Assembly: GCA_964443845.1 (NCBI GenBank)
Contig: CAYUFA010000005.1
Span: forward strand, 11,111-75,110
Direction of reading: 5' to 3'
Source of the DNA: UBA9214 sp964443845
GTDB lineage: Bacteria; Pseudomonadota; Gammaproteobacteria; UBA9214
Length of the DNA stretch: 64,000 nt
In this document: piece after piece, positions 55,308 through 64,000 of the stretch
Numbering within the stretch: position 1 is the first letter of the stretch
Layout: every line of letters begins with the position of its first letter
The notes under the pieces: generated by a model
Told to the model about the DNA's origin: nothing
Seen by the model: the letters and a program-made list of their open reading frames with translations, nothing else
The model's database searches: none
Made by a program: the position numbers and the translations under genes

Positions 55308-56036
55308 TCATATCCCGACCGGCGCTTCAATGTGCCACGGCCCGGTCACCGGCGCCCGTGCGCAGTGCACGGCCAGCTGCTGCACGAATTCCGCGCGCGG
55401 GATATCGACGGCGCCGAGGCTCTGCAGGTGGCGGGTGTGCACCTGGCAGTCGATCAGCGGGAAGTCCCAGGCCTGCAACTGGCGCACGAGGTGCACGAAC
55501 GCCACCTTGGAGGCATCGCTTACCCTGGTAAACATTGATTCTCCAAAGAAAATGCGCCCGATCGCGACGCCGTACAGGCCTCCGACCAGCGTGTCCCCCT
55601 GCCAGCTCTCGGCGGAATGTGCGTAACCGGCCCGGTGCAGCTGCTGGTAGGCGTGCCGCATCTCCGCCGTGATCCAGGTGCCGGCCTGGCCCTTGCGGCG
55701 TGCGGCGCACTGTTCAATCACCGCGCTGAACGCGGTATCCAGCGTGACCCGGAACGACCCGCCGCGCAGCGTGCGTGCCAGGCTGCGCGACACCCGCAAC
55801 GCCTCCGGGAACAGCACCAGGCGCGGATCCGGTGACCACCACAGGACGGGCTGGCCCGGCCCGTACCAGGGGAAGATGCCGCTGCGGTAGGCCAGCAGCA
55901 GGCGTTCACTCGACAGGTCGCCGCCCAGCGCCAGTAACCCGTCCGGGTCCCGCAGGGCGAGTGCCACGTCGGGGAACCGGAGGTCCGGATCCTGTGCGTC
56001 GATCCAGAAAGGTCCGCTGTCGTTCAGGCGTTGCAT
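55308..56036 (-). CDS. aat: Leucyl/phenylalanyl-tRNA-protein transferase
   Basis: Adds Leu or Phe to N-terminal Arg or Lys, creating substrates for ClpS-ClpAP, whose genes lie nearby. The 242-residue protein has FPDVALALRDPDGLLALGGD, YRSGIFPWYGPGQPVLWWSP, WQGDTLVGGLYGVAIGRIFF and LIDCQVHTRHLQSLGA, the conserved family blocks. The start at 56036 gives the family length. Confidence 0.95.
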   Translation of the reverse strand: MQRLNDSGPFWIDAQDPDLRFPDVALALRDPDGLLALGGDLSSERLLLAYRSGIFPWYGPGQPVLWWSPDPRLVLFPEALRVSRSLARTLRGGSFRVTLDTAFSAVIEQCAARRKGQAGTWITAEMRHAYQQLHRAGYAHSAESWQGDTLVGGLYGVAIGRIFFGESMFTRVSDASKVAFVHLVRQLQAWDFPLIDCQVHTRHLQSLGAVDIPRAEFVQQLAVHCARAPVTGPWHIEAPVGI

Positions 56037-56141
56037 GCTGGTGTGTGTCCCGGGATGCACACCGTGGCCGTCACTGACGCTGCCACGCGTCCCGGTATCA
56101 AGGTAAACTCCGCCGCGCGTGGTGTCCACGCCTGGCGCGGC

Positions 56142-57329
56142 TCAACGCTCCGGAACCCGGGTCGGGTCCTGCCGTTCCGCGGCCGCGGTGCGGCGGAACG
56201 GCGACGTGGCCATGAGTTCGTCATGATAGTCCACGACCGCCGCATGCTCCTGCTGCAGGTAGCGCTCAATGGCCACGCGGAACTGCGGATGCCGGATCCA
56301 GTGTGCCGACCAGGTATACGTGGGCAGGAAGCCGCGGCTGATCTTGTGCTCGCCCTGCGCGCCGGGTTCGAACAGCTGCAGGCCGTGCGCGATGGCATAC
56401 TCGATGCCCTGGTAATAGCAGGCCTCGAAATGCAGGCTGTGATAGTCCGCCAGGCACCCCCAGTGCCGTCCGTACAGGGCGTGGTCACCGCGCAGCAGGA
56501 TGGCGCCGGCCACGGGTCTTGCCGCCTGCAGGGCGAAGACCAGCACCACCTGATCGCCCATGGTGCGGCTGATCTCGACGAAGAAGTCCTCCGAGAGGGT
56601 GGGCATCCCGGATTTCTTCTCGAAGGTGGAGCGGTAGAACGCGTGCATCACGCGCCAGTCCTCCCGGCTGGCCTCGGTACCGTGCAGCAGACGCATCTCG
56701 ATGCCGGCTTCCTGCACGTAGCGGCGTTCGCGGCGAATCTTCTTGCGCTTGCGCGAACTCAGGCGCGACAGGAAATCCTCGAAATCCCGGTAGCCTGCGT
56801 TGTGCCAGTGGAAGTGGCAGCCGGTGCGGCGCAGGAAGCCCCTGTCGACCAGCCGTTGTGTGTCCACCGGGTCGGTGAACAGCCAGTGCAGGGAAGAGGC
56901 GCCGGTGGAATCCAGCAGAGCCAGCGCCGCCTGCACCAGGGCCGCGCCGACCTGTTCCCGGTCGGCGTCCTCTGCCACCAGGATGCGCGGGCCGGTGACC
57001 GGGGTGTAGGGGATCGAGGACACCAGTTTCGGGTAGTAGGGAATGCCGGCCCGGTGCCAGGCATCCGCCCAGGCCCAGTCGAAGACGAACTCACCGTAGG
57101 AATTGTCCTTCAGGTAGAGCGGGACCACGCCGCACAGCCGGCCGGCCGCATCCCGGGCGACGAGGTGGTGCGGCAGCCAGCCGTAGAGACTGCCGACACA
57201 ACCGTGGCGTTCCAGCGCTACCAGGAACTCATGGCGCAGAAACGGCTGTGCCGTGCCGGAGGCGCGGTTCCATTCCGCGGCCGGAATCCGCTCCAGTTCC
57301 CGGATGACCTCGACGCGCAGCATGGGCAC
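56142..57329 (-). CDS. GNAT-like peptidogalycan-biosynthesis-type protein (DUF482/COG3146)
   Basis: The 395-residue protein matches the DUF482 GNAT-like family: FLRHEFLVALERHG near the start, WADAWHRAGIPYYPKLVSSIPYTP cut by PVTGPRIL, a basic SSRKRKKIRRERR segment, and RHWGCLADYHSLHFEACYYQG. The family is described as related to N-acyltransferases; its substrate is not known. Met3 is an alternative start. It lies between aat and trxB, with 22 bases before trxB. Confidence 0.85.
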   Translation of the reverse strand: MPMLRVEVIRELERIPAAEWNRASGTAQPFLRHEFLVALERHGCVGSLYGWLPHHLVARDAAGRLCGVVPLYLKDNSYGEFVFDWAWADAWHRAGIPYYPKLVSSIPYTPVTGPRILVAEDADREQVGAALVQAALALLDSTGASSLHWLFTDPVDTQRLVDRGFLRRTGCHFHWHNAGYRDFEDFLSRLSSRKRKKIRRERRYVQEAGIEMRLLHGTEASREDWRVMHAFYRSTFEKKSGMPTLSEDFFVEISRTMGDQVVLVFALQAARPVAGAILLRGDHALYGRHWGCLADYHSLHFEACYYQGIEYAIAHGLQLFEPGAQGEHKISRGFLPTYTWSAHWIRHPQFRVAIERYLQQEHAAVVDYHDELMATSPFRRTAAAERQDPTRVPER

Positions 57330-57351
57330 CCGTCACCATGCGGCCCGCCAC

Positions 57352-58320
57352 TCAGCCGGCCTGCCGGTCCGCCAGCGCATCCAGGTACGCCTCCGCGTCC
57401 AGTGCGGCCATGCAGCCGGTGCCGGCCGAGGTCACGGCCTGGCGGTAGACGTGGTCGCTCACGTCACCGGCCGCGAAGACCCCCTCCACGCTGGTTGCCG
57501 TTGCCATCCCCTCCAGTCCGCTGCGTACCTGGAGATAGCCGTTATGCATTTCCAGCTGGCCTTCGAAGATCTGTGTGTTGGGCCGGTGGCCGATGGCGAT
57601 GAACACCCCGGTCAGCGCGAGGTCTTGCGTGCTGTCGTCCTGCGTGTTGCGGATGCGCATGCCGGTGACACCGCTGCTGTCGCCGAGCACCTCGTCCAGC
57701 GTGTGATTCCATTCGATCGTGATCACGCCTTCCTGTTCCTTGCGGAACAGGCGGTCCTGCAGGATCTTCTCGGCGCGCAACTCGTCACGCCGGTGCACGA
57801 GGGTCACGTGCGCGGCGATATTGGCGAGGTAGAGCGCTTCCTCGACCGCGGTATTGCCGCCGCCGATCACCGCCACCTTCTGGTCCTTGTAGAAAAACCC
57901 GTCACAGGTCGCGCATGCGGAAACTCCCTTGCCACGGAAGGACTCTTCCGAGGGCAGCCCGAGGTACATGGCGGAGGCGCCGGTGGCGATGATCAGTGCA
58001 TCGCAGGTGTACTCGCCGCTGTCGCCCTTCAGGTACAGCGGGCGCCGGCTGAAATCGACCTGGTTGATATGGTCGAACACGATCTCGGTATGGAAGCGTT
58101 CGGCATGCTTGCGCATGGCATCCATGAGCGCGGGTCCCTGGGTGTTCTCGTCGCCGCCGGGCCAGTTCTCCACTTCCGTCGTGGTCATCAGCTGTCCGCC
58201 CTGTTCGAGCCCGGTGACCAGCACCGGGGCGAGATTGGCGCGCGCGGCGTACACCGCGGCGGTATAGCCGGCCGGGCCGGATCCAAGAATCAACAAGCGG
58301 CAGTGCCTGATATTGCTCAT
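57352..58320 (-). CDS. trxB: Thioredoxin-disulfide reductase
   Basis: NADPH-dependent flavoprotein reducing thioredoxin. The 322-residue protein has the FAD motif GSGPAGYTAAVYAARA (13-28), the redox CATC (136-139) and the NADPH motif GGGNTAVEEALYL. The start at 58320 gives the standard length. It is divergent from ald. Confidence 0.97.
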   Translation of the reverse strand: MSNIRHCRLLILGSGPAGYTAAVYAARANLAPVLVTGLEQGGQLMTTTEVENWPGGDENTQGPALMDAMRKHAERFHTEIVFDHINQVDFSRRPLYLKGDSGEYTCDALIIATGASAMYLGLPSEESFRGKGVSACATCDGFFYKDQKVAVIGGGNTAVEEALYLANIAAHVTLVHRRDELRAEKILQDRLFRKEQEGVITIEWNHTLDEVLGDSSGVTGMRIRNTQDDSTQDLALTGVFIAIGHRPNTQIFEGQLEMHNGYLQVRSGLEGMATATSVEGVFAAGDVSDHVYRQAVTSAGTGCMAALDAEAYLDALADRQAG

Positions 58321-58323
58321 GTG

Positions 58324-58329
58324 TATAAT
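58324..58329 (+). promoter_or_regulatory. Possible -10 of ald
   Basis: A perfect TATAAT lies four bases beyond the trxB start codon, pointing toward ald, and would make a leader of about 150 bases. No -35 match is visible. Confidence 0.3.
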
Positions 58330-58486
58330 GCTCCGGATTGATGCGCGGGTACCGCCATTCAGGATCTGCAGGCGCAATGCAGGGGTTGGACAGGACAGGC
58401 AGCGAGCGGTTCCCGCAAACAGCGGCATCCGCAGACTGAACGGCCCGGCAAATGGTACGGAACTTGAACAACAGGGTAAAGCAAGC

Positions 58487-59554
58487 ATGAGGATCGGCAT
58501 ACCGCGCGAGGTCAAGCCGCTGGAAGGCCGTGTTGCACTCAGTCCCGAGGCCTGCTCCACGCTGGTACACCACGGCCACGAGGTGCTGGTCGAGTCGTCC
58601 GCCGGGGTCCTGTCCGGCTACGCGGACGCACAGTATCAGTCCGCCGGTGCGCAGGTCACGGCCGATGCGCAGGCGCTGTACGCGGGCGCCGAACTGGTCG
58701 TGAAGGTCAAGGAACCGGTGGCCGCTGACCTTGCGCACTTGCGCAGGGATCATTTGCTGTTCTGCTTTCTGCACCTGGCCCCGAACCCGGAACTGACCCG
58801 GCAGCTGCTGGAGATCGGGTTGACCGCCGTCGGTTTCGAAACCGTGGAGACGGACGCTGGCCAGTTGCCGCTGCTGGCTCCCATGAGCGATATCGCCGGC
58901 CGGCTCGCGGTGCAGATCGGTACCCACCTGCTGCACCAGCCGCAGGGTGGCAAGGGCCTGCTGCTCGGCGGCTTGCCCGGCGTGGGTCGCGGTCACGTGG
59001 TGATCCTCGGCGCTGGCCATGCCGGTGGCAACGCCGCGGCCCTGGCCGCCGCGGTCGGTGCCGAGGTGGTGGTGTTCGATCCCCGTCACGACCGGCTGGT
59101 GGCCATGCGTGCACTGGGCAACAACGTCACCGCACTGTATCCGTACCAGGACCGGTTACACCACGAGGTGGCGCGAGCGGACCTGCTGATCGGTGCCACG
59201 CTGCAGACCGGCACCCGCACGCCCCATATCGTCAGCCGGACCATGGTGGCCAGCATGCAGCCGGGCAGTGTGGTCGTGGACATCTCGGTGGACCAGGGCG
59301 GCTGTATCGAGACGACCCGCCCCACCACCTACGCCGCGCCCACCTACGTGGAGGAAGGTGTGCTCCACTTCTGCGTCACCAACATGCCCGGGGCGGTTCC
59401 CCGCAGTGCCACCCAGGCGCTGTCCGCGGCAATCCTGCCCTGGACACTGCAGCTGGCCGCGGGGGGCTGGGAACAGCACGCCCCCCTGCAGCGCGCCGTC
59501 AACGTGCGGGGCGGGGAGATCATCCACCCGGCATTGCGCACAACACTTGATTGA
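58487..59554 (+). CDS. ald: Alanine dehydrogenase
   Basis: Converts L-alanine to pyruvate and ammonia with NAD. The 355-residue protein begins MRIGIPREVKPLEGRVAL, has the lysine in ELVVKVKEP and the histidine in FLHLAP that form the active site, and the NAD motif ILGAGHAGGNAA. E. coli has lrp at this place between trxB and ftsK. A link to the alanine-glyoxylate-type enzyme upstream is only metabolic. Confidence 0.93.
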   Translation: MRIGIPREVKPLEGRVALSPEACSTLVHHGHEVLVESSAGVLSGYADAQYQSAGAQVTADAQALYAGAELVVKVKEPVAADLAHLRRDHLLFCFLHLAPNPELTRQLLEIGLTAVGFETVETDAGQLPLLAPMSDIAGRLAVQIGTHLLHQPQGGKGLLLGGLPGVGRGHVVILGAGHAGGNAAALAAAVGAEVVVFDPRHDRLVAMRALGNNVTALYPYQDRLHHEVARADLLIGATLQTGTRTPHIVSRTMVASMQPGSVVVDISVDQGGCIETTRPTTYAAPTYVEEGVLHFCVTNMPGAVPRSATQALSAAILPWTLQLAAGGWEQHAPLQRAVNVRGGEIIHPALRTTLD

Positions 59555-59614
59555 TGGACAAAAAAACAAATAGAATCCATCGATTGCCGATACAAGCTGT
59601 GAAAGAGGTTCATT

Positions 59615-61921
59615 TTGGGACAGGCACGGCGTAAAACGGAGACCAAAGCCCGGTTGACATACCAGGTGACCCGCGGCCTGCGCGAAGGCGCGTTGCTCAT
59701 CCTTGGTGCGATCGCCATCTTCCTGCTGGTCTCCCTGGCCAGCTATTACCCGGGCGATCCCGGCTGGTCCAACAGCGTGGAAGTGGCGCGGATCAGCAAC
59801 GCCGGCGGGCTGATCGGTGCCTTCGTGGCGGACGCCCTGTTGTCCCTGCTCGGCATCCTGGCCTACCTGTTCCCGGTCATGATCGGGTACAGCGGGTGGC
59901 TGGTCTATCGCGGCGACACGCCGGGCGGTGGCATCGATCTGCACGTGCTGGCGGTACGCTGGGCCGGCTTCCTGCTCACGGTCGGCGCCGGGTGCGGACT
60001 CAGTGCCCTGGAATCCTCCGCCCAGAGCGGCCTGCCGGCCGGCTACGGCGGCGTGCTCGGCCATGTCATCGGCAGCAACCTGGTGCATGTGGTCAGCCCG
60101 GTCGGCGCCGTGCTGTTCCTGCTCGCGCTGTTCCTGACCGGCGTCACGCTGTTCACCGGGATCTCCTGGCTGGCGGTCATGGATTTCATCGGCAAGTACA
60201 CCCTGACGCTGGGTGAACACGCGTATGCCTTCGTCGGCCAGATCCCGGAACAGATCGCGGCGCGGCGCGCCCGCAACGAGCGCAAGGAAGTGGTCGAGAC
60301 CGCGCAGAAAAAGATCGCCGCGCGCAAGCCGGTCCGCATCGAGCCGGTAATCGAGCGACCACAGGTCAGCGAGCGCAAGGAACGGGAACGGCAGGTACCG
60401 CTGTTCGATCCGCCGGCCGACAGCGAACTGCCGCCGCTGGCGCTGCTGGATGAACCGCGCGCGTCGCAGGCCGGTTACTCCGACGCCGCACTGGAGGCCA
60501 TGTCGCGGCTGGTGGAGATGAAGCTGCTCGACTTCAACATCGAGGTCGAGGTGGTCGCGGTCAACCCGGGGCCGGTGATCACGCGCTTCGAGCTGGACCT
60601 CGGCCCGGGCGTCAAGGTCAGCCAGATCACCAACCTGGCCAAGGACATCGCACGCGCGCTGTCGGCCATCAGCGTACGCGTGGTGGAAGTGATCCCCGGC
60701 AAGTCGGTCATCGGGCTGGAGATCCCCAACGAGAACCGCGCCCTCATCACGCTGGGCGAGATCCTCAACACGCAGGAATACGAACAGTCCACCTCGCCGC
60801 TGACACTGGCGCTGGGCAAGGACATCAGCGGCATACCGGTCGTGGTCGACCTGGCGAAGATGCCGCACCTGCTGGTGGCCGGCACCACCGGCTCCGGCAA
60901 GTCGGTCGGCATCAACGCCATGATCCTCAGCCTGCTGTTCAAGACCCTGCCGAAAGACGTGCGCATGATCATGATCGACCCGAAGATGCTCGAACTGTCG
61001 GTCTACGAAGGCATCCCGCACCTGCTCACCCCGGTGGTCACGGACATGAACGAGGCCGCCAACGCGCTGCGCTGGTGCGTGGGCGAGATGGAGCGTCGTT
61101 ACCGGCTGATGGCGGCGCTGGGCGTGCGCAACATCGCCAACTACAACCGCAGGGTCCGGGAGGCGAACGAGGCCGAAGAGCCGATTCCGGACCCGCTGTT
61201 CAAGCCGGAAGAGGCGCTCGAGGGCACCGAGCACCCGACCCTGGACTCGCTGCCGTATGTCGTCATCGTCATCGACGAGCTGGCTGACATGATGATGGTG
61301 GTCGGCAAGAAGGTCGAGGAACTCATCGCGCGGCTGGCACAGAAGGCGCGCGCCTCCGGTATCCACCTGATCCTGGCCACGCAACGTCCGTCGGTCGACG
61401 TGATCACCGGCCTGATCAAGGCCAACATCCCGACCCGTATCGCCTTCCAGGTGTCCTCGCGCATCGACTCGCGCACCATCCTCGACCAGATGGGCGCCGA
61501 ACAGCTGCTGGGGCACGGCGACATGCTCTACGTCGCGCCGGGCACCAGCGTACCGGTACGCGTGCACGGGGCGTTCGTCTCCGACCAGGAAGTGCACAAG
61601 GTTACCGCCCACCTGAAGGGTCGTTCCGATCCGGATTACATGGACGAGATCCTGGAGATGTCGAGCGAGCCGGTGCCGGGCCTGTCCCCGGCCAACGGTG
61701 GCGGCAACGGCGATGACACCGAGAACGACCCGCTCTACGACCAGGCGGTGATGATCGTCACCGCGTCCCGCAAGGCCTCCATCTCGGGCGTGCAGCGCCG
61801 CCTCAAGATCGGCTATAACCGCGCCGCGCGCATGATTGAACACATGGAGGAAACCGGTGTCGTAGGTCCCATGGAATCCAACGGTAATCGCACGGTACTC
61901 GCACCGCCGCCCCCGGAATGA
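59615..61921 (+). CDS. ftsK: DNA translocase FtsK
   Basis: Moves chromosome ends through the division septum. The 768-residue protein has four N-terminal membrane helices (about 27-190), a short linker (much shorter than E. coli's long one), a RecA-like motor with Walker A GTTGSGKSVGIN (about residue 427) and Walker B VVIVIDELADM, and the DNA-reading gamma domain (ISGVQRRLKIGYNRAARMIE). A TTG start follows AGAGG. It starts the ftsK-lolA-rarA order. Confidence 0.95.
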   Translation: MGQARRKTETKARLTYQVTRGLREGALLILGAIAIFLLVSLASYYPGDPGWSNSVEVARISNAGGLIGAFVADALLSLLGILAYLFPVMIGYSGWLVYRGDTPGGGIDLHVLAVRWAGFLLTVGAGCGLSALESSAQSGLPAGYGGVLGHVIGSNLVHVVSPVGAVLFLLALFLTGVTLFTGISWLAVMDFIGKYTLTLGEHAYAFVGQIPEQIAARRARNERKEVVETAQKKIAARKPVRIEPVIERPQVSERKERERQVPLFDPPADSELPPLALLDEPRASQAGYSDAALEAMSRLVEMKLLDFNIEVEVVAVNPGPVITRFELDLGPGVKVSQITNLAKDIARALSAISVRVVEVIPGKSVIGLEIPNENRALITLGEILNTQEYEQSTSPLTLALGKDISGIPVVVDLAKMPHLLVAGTTGSGKSVGINAMILSLLFKTLPKDVRMIMIDPKMLELSVYEGIPHLLTPVVTDMNEAANALRWCVGEMERRYRLMAALGVRNIANYNRRVREANEAEEPIPDPLFKPEEALEGTEHPTLDSLPYVVIVIDELADMMMVVGKKVEELIARLAQKARASGIHLILATQRPSVDVITGLIKANIPTRIAFQVSSRIDSRTILDQMGAEQLLGHGDMLYVAPGTSVPVRVHGAFVSDQEVHKVTAHLKGRSDPDYMDEILEMSSEPVPGLSPANGGGNGDDTENDPLYDQAVMIVTASRKASISGVQRRLKIGYNRAARMIEHMEETGVVGPMESNGNRTVLAPPPPE

Positions 61922-61922
61922 C

Positions 61923-62546
61923 ATGAACCGGTTTCTCCGCCGCATCCTGCCGGCCCTGCTGCTGGCCGCATTGCCATGCCTGCCCGTCCAGGCCGGCAAC
62001 CTGCCCGAATTTGCAAACCGCTTCTTCCGCGGGCTGGCCACCCTGCAGGGCGATTTCGACCAGCAGGTCATCGATGCCAATCACCAGCCCGTGCAGCAGT
62101 CACAGGGACACATGTGGATCAAGCGCCCGGGGCGGTTCCGCTGGGACTACCACAAGCCCTACGAACAGCAGCTGGTGGCCGACGGCAAGAAGGTCTGGTC
62201 GTGGGATGCCGACCTCGAGCAGGCCACGGTACAGCCGGCCAGCGCGGTGATCACCTCGACCCCGGCCATGCTGCTCAGCGGTACGGCGCCCATCGACCAG
62301 GTGTTCACCAGCGAGGAACTCGATGACCACACCGTGTTGCTGAAACCCCGGAGCAAGGACAGCAACGTCACCGACCTGCGCCTGGAATTTTCCGGCACCA
62401 GCCTGACCGGGATCGTGGCCCACGACACCTTCGGCAATACCACGACGTTCCGTTTCAGCCACCTGGCACGCAACGCCCCAATAGCGGATGACACGTTCCG
62501 CTTCGTGCCACCTCCCGGCGCCGATGTCATCGGAGCCGACCCGTAG
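61923..62546 (+). CDS. lolA: Outer-membrane lipoprotein carrier protein LolA
   Basis: Periplasmic chaperone ferrying lipoproteins to LolB. The 207-residue protein has a signal peptide (ILPALLLAALPCLPVQAG) and the family blocks GDFDQQVIDANHQPVQQSQG, MWIKRPGRFRWDYHKPYEQQ and WSWDADLEQATV. It starts one base after the ftsK stop. Confidence 0.93.
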   Translation: MNRFLRRILPALLLAALPCLPVQAGNLPEFANRFFRGLATLQGDFDQQVIDANHQPVQQSQGHMWIKRPGRFRWDYHKPYEQQLVADGKKVWSWDADLEQATVQPASAVITSTPAMLLSGTAPIDQVFTSEELDDHTVLLKPRSKDSNVTDLRLEFSGTSLTGIVAHDTFGNTTTFRFSHLARNAPIADDTFRFVPPPGADVIGADP

Positions 62547-62556
62547 CGCACCGTCC

Positions 62557-63885
62557 ATGACGCAGGCCGCAGAACCCTTTCGGCCGCTGGCCGATCGCAT
62601 GCGCCCGCGCAGCCTCGCGGACTTCAGCGGACAGCCGCACATCCTGGGTTCCGGCAAGCCGCTGCGCCGCGCCATCGAGGAGGGCAACCTGCACTCGATG
62701 GTGCTGTGGGGTCCGCCGGGGACCGGCAAGACCACACTGGCGCGCCTGCTCGCGGAACAGACCAATGCCGAATTTCTCACGCTCTCCGCCGTACTGGCCG
62801 GGGTCAAGGAGATCCGCGCAGCGGTGGCCGCCGCGCAGCAGGTCCGTGACCTGGAAGGGCGCCGGACCATCCTGTTCGTCGACGAGGCGCACCGCTTCAA
62901 CAAGGCCCAGCAGGATGCCTTCCTGCCCTACGTGGAGGACGGCACGCTCATCTTCATCGGTGCGACTACCGAAAACCCGTCATTCGAACTGAACAGCGCG
63001 CTGCTCTCGCGCGCCCGTACCTACGTGCTGAAACGGCTGGAGACGGAGGAACTGTGCCGTATCCTCGACCACGCACTGGCCGACCACGTGCACGGCCTGG
63101 GCGGGTTGAAACTGCAGTTTCCGGAGGAATGGCGCGACCGGCTCGCGCTCGCCGCCGACGGTGACGCGCGCCGTGCCCTCAACCTGCTGGAGATCCTCGC
63201 CGACCTGGCCGTGGCAGAGGGCGGGCAGGCGCGCGTGCGCGAGACGGATTTCCTCGAGGTCATCAGCGGCGGGACGCGGCGCTTCGACAAGGGCGGTGAT
63301 GACTTCTACGACCAGATCTCCGCGCTGCACAAATCGGTGCGCGGTTCCAGCCCGGACGCCGCGCTGTACTGGCTGGTACGCATGCTCGACGGCGGCTGCG
63401 ACCCGCTGTACGTCGCCCGGCGCATCGTGCGCATGGGCTCGGAAGACATCGGCAACGCCGACCCGCGTGCGCTGGCCCTGTGCCTGGATGCCTGGGACGT
63501 GCAGGAACGCCTCGGCAGCCCGGAGGGGGAACTGGCCCTGGCCCAGGCAGTGCTCTACCTGGCCTGTGCACCCAAGAGCAATGCCGTGTACGCGGCGTAC
63601 AACGCGGCGCGCGCGGACATCGGCCGGACCGGTTCCCTGGAGGTACCGGTGCACCTGCGCAATGCGCCGACGAAACTGATGCAGCAGCTGGGTTACGGGC
63701 GGGCATACCGCTACGCGCATGACGAGCCGGAGGCCTACGCCGCCGGCGAACACTATTTCCCGGAAGGCATGGGCGAGCCGCGCTATTACCAGCCGGTGCC
63801 GCGCGGGCTGGAGATCCGGATTGCCGAGAAACTCGCCCACCTGCGCGAACTGGACCGCGCAGCAGGCAAGAAGGACAAGCCGTAG
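62557..63885 (+). CDS. rarA: Replication-associated recombination protein RarA (MgsA)
   Basis: AAA+ ATPase acting at stalled replication forks. The 442-residue protein has Walker A GPPGTGKTTLARLL (about residue 53), Walker B ILFVDEAHRFNKAQQDAFLP, the sensor ATTENPSFELNSALLSR and the C-terminal oligomerisation domain. The start at 62557 is behind the lolA stop; an alternative ATG at 62524 overlaps lolA. Confidence 0.95.
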   Translation: MTQAAEPFRPLADRMRPRSLADFSGQPHILGSGKPLRRAIEEGNLHSMVLWGPPGTGKTTLARLLAEQTNAEFLTLSAVLAGVKEIRAAVAAAQQVRDLEGRRTILFVDEAHRFNKAQQDAFLPYVEDGTLIFIGATTENPSFELNSALLSRARTYVLKRLETEELCRILDHALADHVHGLGGLKLQFPEEWRDRLALAADGDARRALNLLEILADLAVAEGGQARVRETDFLEVISGGTRRFDKGGDDFYDQISALHKSVRGSSPDAALYWLVRMLDGGCDPLYVARRIVRMGSEDIGNADPRALALCLDAWDVQERLGSPEGELALAQAVLYLACAPKSNAVYAAYNAARADIGRTGSLEVPVHLRNAPTKLMQQLGYGRAYRYAHDEPEAYAAGEHYFPEGMGEPRYYQPVPRGLEIRIAEKLAHLRELDRAAGKKDKP

Positions 63886-63912
63886 GAGCACATCGGGCGC
63901 GATGCCGGTGGC

Positions 63913-64000
63913 GCAGGTTGGGCTGATGCAGGTTGGGCTGATGCAGCTGATGTAGGTTGGGCTGATGTAGGTTGGGCTGATGTAGGTTGGGCTGATGTAG
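63913..64000 (+). repeat. 15-bp tandem repeat running off the window
   Basis: Units of GYAGGTTGGGCTGAT repeat head to tail: two GC-type units (63913-63942), a truncated GCAGCTGAT (63943-63951), then three GT-type units (63952-63996) and a partial fourth. The repeat is in frame with no gene and probably ends or continues beyond the window. GTAGGTTGGGCTGA is a known start of dispersed repeats in some Proteobacteria. Confidence 0.9.

Noticed and set aside
59156..62080. A 974-codon open frame on the minus strand across ftsK
   Set aside because: It is antisense to a certain gene with low-complexity composition typical of GC-rich reverse frames and no recognisable motif.

Overview
The window is a high-GC (roughly 65% by eye), densely packed bacterial chromosome segment. 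Gene content and order point to a gammaproteobacterium: sdhCDAB-sdhE-ygfX, mfd-csiV, nagZ-hpt-mtiP (a Pseudomonas-like neighbourhood), nudJ-mnmA-hflD-purB and clpS-clpA-infA-aat...trxB...ftsK-lolA-rarA (the last two as in E. coli). I cannot name the genus. I found no tRNA, rRNA, CRISPR array, transposase or phage gene.

Layout. 0-7 kb: an alanine-glyoxylate-type aminotransferase, an exported MsrB, YgfZ, and divergently the complete succinate dehydrogenase operon with its FAD-attachment factor SdhE and a YgfX-like membrane protein. 7-15 kb: a cell-wall recycling neighbourhood, comprising a peptide-binding lipoprotein, a signal-less YkuD protein (candidate cytosolic L,D-carboxypeptidase), two Dpp/Opp-type permeases without an ATPase, NagZ, a purine phosphoribosyltransferase and methylthioinosine phosphorylase. 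It is interrupted on the opposite strand by a YqgE/AlgH-family protein with a signal peptide and a cytochrome b561.

14.9-19.2 kb: an accessory stretch. A DUF599 membrane protein lies between the intact methylthioinosine phosphorylase gene and a broken direct copy of that gene's 3' end. A divergent transglutaminase / DUF2126 pair follows. 19.2-26.6 kb: csiV, mfd, an RND-family exporter and a DsrE-like exported protein. 27-28 kb: two decayed genes (a frameshifted heme-oxygenase-like diiron protein and an SDR remnant). 28-31.9 kb: a two-component system followed by a cupredoxin, an FTR1-type permease and an outer-membrane-like protein, read as one metal-handling operon.

31.9-35.4 kb: DAHP synthase, the agmatine-to-putrescine pair aguA-aguB, and a small exported protein. 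35.5-42.9 kb: an eight-gene run, mostly with overlapping stop/start codons, from dusA through a fatty-acid-hydroxylase-like protein, a TVP38 membrane protein, a dihydrolipoamide-dehydrogenase-like flavoprotein, the radical-SAM protein ArsS, an ArsM-like methyltransferase and two glycosyltransferases; this is an arsenosugar biosynthesis locus with unusual upstream partners. 43-64 kb: mostly housekeeping genes (purB, acnA, hflD, mnmA, nudJ, clpS, clpA, infA, aat, trxB, ald, ftsK, lolA, rarA), plus a probably strongly expressed DUF302 protein with its own leader and a textbook terminator. The window ends inside a 15-bp tandem repeat.

The best leads are the recycling locus with its hairpin-embedded start codon, the extended arsenosugar operon, the mtiP partial duplication, and the TCS-cupredoxin-FTR1 operon.
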